Positions 34,981 through 42,119 of a DNA stretch of 64,000 nucleotides are shown piece by piece. A program made the position numbers and the translations under genes. Numbering within the stretch: position 1 is the first letter of the stretch; every line of letters starts with the position of its first letter. The stretch is from a virus. The notes below the pieces were generated by a model. The model saw nothing but the letters and a program-made list of their open reading frames with translations. It did not search any database and was not told where the DNA came from. The stretch spans positions 1 to 64,000 of IMG/VR virus record IMGVR_UViG_3300021962_006154. One strand, given 5' to 3'.

Positions 34981-35681
34981 ACGATGTGTTTACTAGATAA
35001 GTAAAAATACTCTTTTGGAGTTCCTAACACTAGAGTATTATTCTCATTGTGTAAATTACCAAAAACTACTTTTTTATCATCATTTATCATATTTCTATAT
35101 GTCTTGCTGAAGTAGTCATCCTCGTAATATTTAAAAAACGTATCTGTGTTAGAAAATCCATAAAATCCAGAACTGGCTACAGAAGATATCAGTATTTTTT
35201 CTTGTATGTCCTTTACATATATGTCATCAGTTAATATGTAACTATATTCATGATTATTTGAAGTAAATATATCGATATATCCATCATACTTATTCAAACT
35301 ATTTGAAATGTGGTGTAAATCTCGTTCATACAATATAGTGTCTATATTATGAAAACATATAGGTCCGTTCACCAATCTATTTTTAAATCTATCAATGCCG
35401 TGTAAGGCGGTTTCACATTGACTTTTTGTATCACCTATAAAGACTAAGTTTTCTTGCGGGATATTATAGTATTTCATTGTATACAAAATTTGATACATGA
35501 AATTTTTATCGTTTTTGTTGGCAACCAAAAATACATTCTTGAACACATTTTGATTTGTCAGATTAAACAATATTTCGGACAATATCGTGTGATTTGCCCA
35601 AGGTAATAGATACTTTGGAATTTTAAATCCCTCGTTGACAAACCGAGAGTATTTACCGGCCATCGTTAGTATAAGATTCAT
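34977..35681 (-). CDS. Sugar nucleotidyltransferase-like protein
   Basis: This 234-residue protein starts NLILTMAGKYSRFVNEGFKIPKYLLPW, a clear nucleotidyltransferase signature (AGxxxRF, PKxLLP). The acidic metal residue lies in CFHNIDTILYERD, and SSGFYGFSN is the sugar-binding segment. It is the last gene of the cassette with the cyclase, SDR and kinase, so its likely job is to convert the phosphorylated product to an NDP-linked donor. It differs clearly from the convergent protein at 34162, so the two probably have different substrates. Confidence 0.8.
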   Translation of the reverse strand: MNLILTMAGKYSRFVNEGFKIPKYLLPWANHTILSEILFNLTNQNVFKNVFLVANKNDKNFMYQILYTMKYYNIPQENLVFIGDTKSQCETALHGIDRFKNRLVNGPICFHNIDTILYERDLHHISNSLNKYDGYIDIFTSNNHEYSYILTDDIYVKDIQEKILISSVASSGFYGFSNTDTFFKYYEDDYFSKTYRNMINDDKKVVFGNLHNENNTLVLGTPKEYFYLSSKHIV

Positions 35682-35685
35682 AATA

Positions 35686-36363
35686 TTAATGCCATTCGCA
35701 TGTTGGAAACAAAACTACATTTTTCAAAACTACATTTTTAGGCAATTCAGATACATACTCTATCATGTTCACAACATCTTCATCTTTCAAAAGTTTGTTT
35801 GTGTCACCACCTGGGTATTTATTTTTCTCATTCCACAAAGGGGTATTTATTCCGCCAGGACAAATTGTAGTGATTAATATATTTTTCTTTATAAGTTCTT
35901 GATTTAAAGACTCAGAAAATCCATTTAGAGCATATTTGGTCGAACTGTATACTGATTGATTTTCTATTCCATGCGTTCCAGATACAGAGCTTATATTCAC
36001 TATTCTACCCTGTTTCATAATTTTCAATGTATTCAGTGTGCAAAAAATGACCCCTTTGATATTTGTATCTATAATGTCATTGATCTCTTGTTCTGAAAAC
36101 TCAGTAAAGGGTTTCATTTTAAATATAGCAGCATTGTTAATCAATAAATCAATCGAATCAAATTTATCGGATATAACGTCAAATGTTTTTTTTATCGACT
36201 CGACGCTCTTCAAATCTGTCTCTATATGCAAATAATTTTTACTGGAAAAATCAACTTTGTTTCTAGAAAGCCCTATCACATTCCATTTCTTTGACAAGAA
36301 CTTTTCGACCGCCTTTTTTCCAACACCACTGCTAACTCCTGTTATTATTACTGTTTTTTTCAT
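35686..36363 (-). CDS. Short-chain dehydrogenase/reductase
   Basis: This is a 225-residue classical SDR. The NAD(P)-binding TGVSSGVGKKA lies at residues 8-18, LLINNAAI follows, the catalytic Ser is in VNISSVSGTHG, and Tyr/Lys are in SVYSSTKYALNG. After these comes CPGGINTPLW. All three catalytic residues are present and the length is near normal. The gene overlaps the cyclase by four bases, so it probably reduces or oxidises the keto group of the cyclase product (inference). Confidence 0.88.
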   Translation of the reverse strand: MKKTVIITGVSSGVGKKAVEKFLSKKWNVIGLSRNKVDFSSKNYLHIETDLKSVESIKKTFDVISDKFDSIDLLINNAAIFKMKPFTEFSEQEINDIIDTNIKGVIFCTLNTLKIMKQGRIVNISSVSGTHGIENQSVYSSTKYALNGFSESLNQELIKKNILITTICPGGINTPLWNEKNKYPGGDTNKLLKDEDVVNMIEYVSELPKNVVLKNVVLFPTCEWH

Positions 36364-37478
36364 ATAGTTTTAAAAACTTCGATTGCTTTTATTATTTCAT
36401 CATCGGTTAAATCATTTACAAAACTCCCCACACCAATTTTTGTTGGAATAGGCATGTTTTGATTTCCATTTCTATGTTTAGTAGCATCATTTAATGATTC
36501 TCTCAAAAATGAAAAGTTACAAAAATATTCATGTGCCGTTGGCAAGTCAAGATTTTTTGATGTGTTTATAATTCTTACCAATTCGTCATACGATAAAATA
36601 TTTCTATTATATGATATTATCGAAGAGAATACAACATCCAATGCCACAGCTTGACCATGTTTTAATTCACAATCTGTTCCAAGAGATCGCATTTCAATAA
36701 TTGGACTAAATGTATGACCGAAATCTACAAGTCTCTTTAAATTCTTCTCCCACAAATTATTTTCTAACTCCTCTATCATTCCTTTTATTGACAGATGAAT
36801 AACGTGATCGGATTGTGGATGATTAAACTTGTTGTGCATTATTTCGGAACCATATTTTTCCAAAATACAAAACAGATCATGGTCCTTGATTACCGCCATC
36901 TTAAGAATTTCACCCATACCAGAACTTATGTCACTCAACGTCTGTGTGTATATAAATGATTTGTCTATTAAACTTAGTATTGGTGGATAATACGATCCAA
37001 GTCTATTTCGTCTATTCTTAAAGTTGACTGCGGTTTTAGCTGCGACAGATACATCCACAATTCCCAATAATGTAGTAGGAACTCTTATGTATGGTATACC
37101 TCTTCTATATAACGATGATGCTAACCCAGCTATATCAAGTATTATTCCGCCACCTATACAAATAATAGGTTCACTTCTTCTATTTAAGTTAAAGTTCTCA
37201 ATTTCTTCCAACAACTCAATCAACTTTGAATCTGTTTTTGAAATCTCTTCCGAGTCCAGCGTCACAATTTTTGTGTATATATTGTGATGTTCAAAATATT
37301 GTTTTATCTCGCTTGCAAACAATTTATATATTTTTTCATCGATGACAAGGAATCTTCGGTTTGAAAATACATCCGAATTACAATACAATAAATCCAAATT
37401 ATTCATATTAAAAATCCCCGGAGAGTTTTTAATTTTATAATTTACAGACAATGTAGTATTTATCTCATATTCTGTCAT
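36360..37478 (-). CDS. Sedoheptulose-7-phosphate-cyclase-type sugar phosphate cyclase (2-epi-5-epi-valiolone synthase-like)
   Basis: This 372-residue protein belongs to the dehydroquinate-synthase superfamily. The NAD site is IICIGGGIILDIAGLASSLYRRG (about 105-127), followed by RVPTTLLG, KTAVNF and RNRLGSYYPP. The metal ligands are E190 (GMGEILKMA), H255 (GHTFSP) and H274 (KHGQAVA). True dehydroquinate synthases have a second His in GHTxxHA. Here it is Pro, as in the sedoheptulose-7-phosphate cyclases that make valiolone-type cyclitols. YRRGIPY, RLGxYxPP and AEILKMA-type motifs also fit that subgroup. The likely substrate is sedoheptulose 7-phosphate. The exact product isomer is not predictable. 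It overlaps the SDR and the kinase genes by four bases each. Confidence 0.85.
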   Translation of the reverse strand: MTEYEINTTLSVNYKIKNSPGIFNMNNLDLLYCNSDVFSNRRFLVIDEKIYKLFASEIKQYFEHHNIYTKIVTLDSEEISKTDSKLIELLEEIENFNLNRRSEPIICIGGGIILDIAGLASSLYRRGIPYIRVPTTLLGIVDVSVAAKTAVNFKNRRNRLGSYYPPILSLIDKSFIYTQTLSDISSGMGEILKMAVIKDHDLFCILEKYGSEIMHNKFNHPQSDHVIHLSIKGMIEELENNLWEKNLKRLVDFGHTFSPIIEMRSLGTDCELKHGQAVALDVVFSSIISYNRNILSYDELVRIINTSKNLDLPTAHEYFCNFSFLRESLNDATKHRNGNQNMPIPTKIGVGSFVNDLTDDEIIKAIEVFKTI

Positions 37479-38449
37479 AATAGGATTTTAACATCATTAA
37501 ATAACTTCGATGCTAATATGTAGAAAAATAACATCTTATTTTTGTCAATTTCTTTTTTAAATGGGAGCATTCTTACAAACTGAGATACTTCAAACAATTT
37601 TACACTTATGTATTGATCATTACTGATTGTTTTGCGTAGATGGTCATCGAACAATTTATTCAAATAGTCTACTCCAAAATTATCAACGTTGTTTATAATC
37701 AAATTGTTGTTGACCACATCTATATCTAGGTTATTATATATCTCATATTTTGAATTAGTTGATTGAAATATCTGAGAATACTCTGTTAAAGAAGAGTCGA
37801 TTATGTTTTCTTCGTATGGATCTATGAAGTATAATTTATCATTCTCTTCATCGTATAATAAATTTTCCAATGTTATATTTCCGTGAGTAAAACACTCAAC
37901 TGGATTATTGTATACTTTTTTAAATAATGATGTATAGTTATCCACTTCATAATAAAAAGCGTTTATGTCATAACCATTAACATTAACTGTTTTATGTTTG
38001 ACAAACTGTAAAAATATATCATCAATTATAGCATCATTTAACTTCTGTAATACTTCTTCTTTTATGTATAGATCGAGAGAGTTCGTGTTAGATTTCAATT
38101 TAACAGAATGAAGTCTGTTCATCGACGATAATAGATTTTCTAGAAATATTTCAATCTTTTTGGGATCGGTGGTTGAACATACAAACTTATGTGCTGATAT
38201 GGCGTTTTCTAAATACTCCATATCAAAATATGCAATGTCTTCTTCTAATCCGTATGATATTAACTCTGGAAACAAATTTGGAAACAATGAGTTATATCTC
38301 TGAATCTTTTTAAGTTGCGAATACCATCTTTGAAATCCATATTCTCTATTGTGTAACACCGAAACTTCTTTTCTCACATATGTTTTTTTGTCATCCTTGA
38401 TGAGATATACGCCGCTTAATGATCCGCCTTTGAGTTTTATCTTTTCCAT
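37475..38449 (-). CDS. APH-like kinase (phosphotransferase family)
   Basis: This is a 324-residue protein of the aminoglycoside phosphotransferase/choline kinase fold. An ATP-binding N-lobe contains GVYLIKDDKKTYVRKEVS. The catalytic loop FTHGNITLENLLY is at 187-199, and the metal-binding Asp is at 210 in YFIDPYEE. The usual HGD is HGN (N191), so the catalytic base is changed. The enzyme may be inactive or use an altered mechanism. It lies between the cyclase (four-base overlap) and a GT61-like gene, so it is a candidate cyclitol kinase. Confidence 0.75.
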   Translation of the reverse strand: MEKIKLKGGSLSGVYLIKDDKKTYVRKEVSVLHNREYGFQRWYSQLKKIQRYNSLFPNLFPELISYGLEEDIAYFDMEYLENAISAHKFVCSTTDPKKIEIFLENLLSSMNRLHSVKLKSNTNSLDLYIKEEVLQKLNDAIIDDIFLQFVKHKTVNVNGYDINAFYYEVDNYTSLFKKVYNNPVECFTHGNITLENLLYDEENDKLYFIDPYEENIIDSSLTEYSQIFQSTNSKYEIYNNLDIDVVNNNLIINNVDNFGVDYLNKLFDDHLRKTISNDQYISVKLFEVSQFVRMLPFKKEIDKNKMLFFYILASKLFNDVKILL

Positions 38450-38452
38450 AAA

Positions 38453-39460
38453 TTATAGTCTTGATAACATGTGGTCTATGTTTTCCAATCGCCATGGTCT
38501 ATTATTGGTATCACCTACAATAGGTTCATGATCTTCAAGTAATTTAGCATAATCGTAATCATAAAAATTGACGCCCAATCTATTTGCCGAGTCTCTCAAT
38601 ATTGGGTTTGCCCATGGACCATACAATGGATGTGAAATGATGTGATAGTTTGTATTTGGTTGACATACCAATAAATTTATCATAGCAGCACCATTTGTCT
38701 GTATTATATTATTGTATGACTTGAATACTTTGATTTTATCATACATGTTCAAATCATATAGCTCAATTATATCGTAATCGAATTTGGTTTTGATCTTATC
38801 AATCAATTCTAGTTCATTTTGTAAATGTCTATTGTGTCTCCAACCAAGTTTGACAATATCTTGTCTCGAAATATACACACCTTCTTTTTTATCGTCAATA
38901 GTAACCTTGTTTGATAATGTCTTAAAACTGTCATGTATGATACTTGAAAAATATCCCTTATCAGGCCATAGATATACATTACTGGGTATTAACAATCTAT
39001 CACATGTATAATGTTTAGAACCACTTAATACTACCACATCATTCATGTTATTATCAAAATACAAAAGAATAGATTCTTTGATAAATGATACATCCCACAT
39101 AAAGTCAGGAACAATCAACTTTAAATCTGGGATACTTTCTTTTATTCGCATGAAATATTCCAATTTAGGAAATGTTTCTAGAAAGTAATGTAGATAATTA
39201 CCAAAATAATCATCAAACAAAAATAATGATGCGTGAGATAAATGTTCTACCTCTTTGTCAAATGTGAAGTCTTCTTTCACATGAGTTAAGTTTTCATTTT
39301 TTAACCAAGAAGATCGTTTCAACAAATATGCGAAGTCGGTGTTTTCGACATAAATATTTAAAAACTTTGGAAATTCCCGAAAAATGATGCTGGAACGTTT
39401 TTTGAATTCAAACGTATATAAATGAATATCTTTATCAATTATATTTGTGATTCTATACAT
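38453..39460 (-). CDS. GT61 (DUF563)-like glycosyltransferase
   Basis: This is a 335-residue protein with the GT61 pattern. It has LFLFDDYFGNYLHYFLETFPKLEYF near residue 80, CDRLLIPSNVYLWP, then YISRQDIVKLGWRH, and IIQTNGAAMINLLVCQPNTNYHII. These correspond to the H(W/Y)xxxxxP, R, and GAxxxN blocks of the family, which transfers xylose, GlcNAc and other sugars in eukaryotes and is found in bacterial capsule clusters. It lies between the kinase and a GT90-like gene in the same leftward run. Confidence 0.8.
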   Translation of the reverse strand: MYRITNIIDKDIHLYTFEFKKRSSIIFREFPKFLNIYVENTDFAYLLKRSSWLKNENLTHVKEDFTFDKEVEHLSHASLFLFDDYFGNYLHYFLETFPKLEYFMRIKESIPDLKLIVPDFMWDVSFIKESILLYFDNNMNDVVVLSGSKHYTCDRLLIPSNVYLWPDKGYFSSIIHDSFKTLSNKVTIDDKKEGVYISRQDIVKLGWRHNRHLQNELELIDKIKTKFDYDIIELYDLNMYDKIKVFKSYNNIIQTNGAAMINLLVCQPNTNYHIISHPLYGPWANPILRDSANRLGVNFYDYDYAKLLEDHEPIVGDTNNRPWRLENIDHMLSRL

Positions 39461-39464
39461 AAAT

Positions 39465-40592
39465 TTATAAGTTTAGTCTGATGCACATTGTTTCGTATAC
39501 AATTTTACGGATATTTTCCAATGTAAAGTGTGTTTCTGACAAATTATACATATTATCTCTAATAACCTCATACTTCTGAGGGTTATTTTTCATATCTTGA
39601 AGTTTTTCAACTAAATTACTTAAGTCCTTTTTTATTCTAACGTAATGTATATCAGACACTAGTTGATGTTCAGCATAAGACCAAACTGGATGGTCAGTAG
39701 ATAACACTATTCTATTTGACTGTATAAGGTGTGGCACTCTTCCACTAAATCCTCCTGCCCCAACTTCAATCAAATAATCAAATTGTGTAATCTGATCTTC
39801 TAGTGTCATATATTCATTGTATATGAATTGATTTGAAAAGTCTTTATTTGCCGGAGGACAATAATTTGGTATCCCTACCCACTGTTTTGCATCAATCATA
39901 TCAAAATTGTCATGGGATAACTTGACAAGTAAGTATCTTTGATGACAGTTCATAGATCCACGCCATCCAACTTTTTGTTGAAGGCCTCGGTGATGTTTAG
40001 CGTATTCTTTTTTAAACTTGATTAGATTCTTAAAATTAACACCAAAGAAATTGTTATAAGCACACGTTGGTAAAACTGACAAAGTATTATTGACCAATAA
40101 ACCACGATTGTAATGATATGGTAGTGTCAATTTTTTAACATCCGGCATATATCGTTCTGGATTTGGAACGCCCAGATCGGGTTCATAATTCTTAAATTCA
40201 AAGTTATAATACGCAGTAGTAAATACTGGAATTTTGATATTTTCTAACATGCGGATTGTTGGTCCAGCATCTGCTAAGAAAATTTGTATCCAATCAAAAT
40301 CTTTAAAATTGAATTCGGCATCAACATCATTAAACAACAGAGATGTTTCTGTAGCACGACTGTCTCCATAATGACCATATTCCATTTTGCCATTATGTTT
40401 TCTGACAAACAACGTCGAGGCCTGATAATATTCTGGATTAATCGGCCCCCAATAGTGAGGTGCATAATTTTCCAATTCCCATCCTATATCTTCCAACGAT
40501 CTATACGACTTGTTGATTGTTTTATCGTGACACAAAGTTAAGTCACCATGCCATTTTAGAGGATTTGAATTAAAATGAATTACTTCTGACAT
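39465..40592 (-). CDS. GT90 (CAP10)-like glycosyltransferase
   Basis: This protein of about 375 residues has a C-terminal region that fits the GT90/CAP10 family. GWRGSMNCHQRYLLVKLS corresponds to the FRGS....R motif. ITQFDYLIEVGAGGFSGRVPHLIQSNRIVLSTDHPVW, then HYVRIKKDLSNLVEKLQDM, match the typical YKYxxxxxGxxxSxRxxxLLxSxSxxL and HYVPxxxDLSDL blocks. I use the ATG at 40592, four bases after the radical SAM gene, not the GTG at 40613. Family members transfer xylose or glucose. The specificity here is unknown. Confidence 0.75.
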   Translation of the reverse strand: MSEVIHFNSNPLKWHGDLTLCHDKTINKSYRSLEDIGWELENYAPHYWGPINPEYYQASTLFVRKHNGKMEYGHYGDSRATETSLLFNDVDAEFNFKDFDWIQIFLADAGPTIRMLENIKIPVFTTAYYNFEFKNYEPDLGVPNPERYMPDVKKLTLPYHYNRGLLVNNTLSVLPTCAYNNFFGVNFKNLIKFKKEYAKHHRGLQQKVGWRGSMNCHQRYLLVKLSHDNFDMIDAKQWVGIPNYCPPANKDFSNQFIYNEYMTLEDQITQFDYLIEVGAGGFSGRVPHLIQSNRIVLSTDHPVWSYAEHQLVSDIHYVRIKKDLSNLVEKLQDMKNNPQKYEVIRDNMYNLSETHFTLENIRKIVYETMCIRLNL

Positions 40593-40596
40593 AACT

Positions 40597-41691
40597 TTAT
40601 TTTCTGAACTCACTTAGGTTACCAAAATCGATGAATTCATAATCATATGTTTGATTAACTATTTTCAGAAATTCACTATGTTCTGGATGATGTTTATCAA
40701 ATATATTGTGGACTTTAAACTCTTCTTCGGAGTATGTTCCCCAGTTATCAATTCTTGACAAATAACAGTGAAAATTGTATTTTTTTGCTATATCAATAAA
40801 AAGCGGGATTTCCTTGTAGTTTTTCTGTTGACAAACAAAATCTAATCTAACATACCACAATTTCTTTTCATCAAAAAGACGTTTGACAAATTGCAAATTG
40901 TTCATGAGTTTATTCCAGTCTCCACCTCGTCTGGTGTAATTGTATGTTTCTTCAGTTCCGGCATCCAAACTAATTACAGCTGTTATACAGTTATTGTGTA
41001 GGTTCTTCATTTTGTTCCAGTTTTCTTCTGTAAAAAGAACGCCGTTTGTTTGAAACTGAAATTGTAACAATGGATTTTTGATACCATCAAATGAAGTAAT
41101 AAGTTCCCAAAACAACCTACTAGCAAATGGGTCTCCAGATCCAGTTATATTGACACATGTTTTTGTCTTACATGTATACAAATATTCAATCAAATTTTTC
41201 TGATGCGCTAGTTTATACAAATATAATTCACTGTCGCTTTTTTCGGTCAAAAATTCAAAATCTTTTCTGCAACTTGGACATTTTAAATTGCAACTTTTGT
41301 CATAACATAGATTGATATAGTTTGGATAATCAGAATGTAATTCTTTGGTCAGATATATATTCTTTTTTTCTTCTCCATGTTTTCCAGAAATTACATCGTC
41401 CACATCTGGCAAATTGTTATTCTGTATCCAAGGACATAGTGTTTTATTGCAATATTTGTAACTACCATCTAAAATTGATTGTCTAAATTTCTTTGCTTTA
41501 TCACTATTCCACACATCATTAAATTTGATATCTTTGTCAATTTTGCCAAAATGATATCTGTTTATCCAATTTGAACAACATGGATAAACAACATCTTCAG
41601 TGTATTCTGTTGGTAATCTGTGTGTTTGTCCAGGTCCAATTTCTAGATGGTCCCATGGTTTGAAACAAAACTTTTTAGACAAATCTTTCAT
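40597..41691 (-). CDS. Radical SAM protein
   Basis: This 364-residue protein has the 4Fe-4S radical SAM motif CNLKCPSC with C134, C138 and C141. It is followed by the SAM-binding NITGSGDPFAS and VISLDAGTEETYNYTRRGG on later strands. Upstream, residues 1-100 hold several more cysteines (KFCFKPWDHLE, YPCCSNW, KYCNKTLCPW), which may bind a second cluster as in SPASM-type enzymes, but placed at the N-terminus. Similar proteins occur beside glycosyltransferases in aquatic phages and bacteria. The reaction is unknown. The phage IscU could supply its clusters. Confidence 0.85.
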   Translation of the reverse strand: MKDLSKKFCFKPWDHLEIGPGQTHRLPTEYTEDVVYPCCSNWINRYHFGKIDKDIKFNDVWNSDKAKKFRQSILDGSYKYCNKTLCPWIQNNNLPDVDDVISGKHGEEKKNIYLTKELHSDYPNYINLCYDKSCNLKCPSCRKDFEFLTEKSDSELYLYKLAHQKNLIEYLYTCKTKTCVNITGSGDPFASRLFWELITSFDGIKNPLLQFQFQTNGVLFTEENWNKMKNLHNNCITAVISLDAGTEETYNYTRRGGDWNKLMNNLQFVKRLFDEKKLWYVRLDFVCQQKNYKEIPLFIDIAKKYNFHCYLSRIDNWGTYSEEEFKVHNIFDKHHPEHSEFLKIVNQTYDYEFIDFGNLSEFRK

Positions 41692-41696
41692 TAACT

Positions 41697-42119
41697 TTAT
41701 CCATTGAATATTTTGTTTTCAGCACTTAATCGATGTTTGTTTTGATCAAATATTTTATAAAGCTTACATAGGTCATTACTTTGGTCTACTACTTTCCAAA
41801 TATTTTTAACATCATCGTCACACACTACAATTGATTCCAACTTCACCTTAACTACTTTTTTATCTAAAATTTCAATTACGTCGTCGGCATTCACTTTTAA
41901 TTTTAAAGTCTCATCACCAGACAAAACATTTACAACTACCTTATTCGTATACATTTTTTGTAGGTCTAACGAAGCTTCTCTCCAAGCTTGATGTTGATCC
42001 GAATAATAAACTATCAAATCTTCTTCTATTTGTGTTACGTCGCTATTATCAATGTGCTTTACTGATGTTGTTGGCACTGTGTATATCTTGTTATTGTAAT
42101 ATATTTCTTTGATATTCAT
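41697..42119 (-). CDS. Hypothetical protein, 140 residues
   Basis: This is a 140-residue protein with a strand-rich N-terminal half (IKEIYYNNKIYTVP, then LKVNADDVIEILDKKVVKVKLESIVVCDDD) and a helical C-terminus. No family is recognised. It overlaps the 883-residue glycosyltransferase by four bases and precedes the radical SAM gene by five, so it is part of the same transcript. It could be a small binding or partner protein. That is not shown by sequence. Confidence 0.5.
   Translation of the reverse strand: MNIKEIYYNNKIYTVPTTSVKHIDNSDVTQIEEDLIVYYSDQHQAWREASLDLQKMYTNKVVVNVLSGDETLKLKVNADDVIEILDKKVVKVKLESIVVCDDDVKNIWKVVDQSNDLCKLYKIFDQNKHRLSAENKIFNG

Noticed and set aside
36360-37478. Shikimate-pathway 3-dehydroquinate synthase
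   Set aside because: The fold matches, but the second conserved His is Pro (GHTFSP) and other motifs fit sedoheptulose-7-phosphate cyclases. No other shikimate gene is present.
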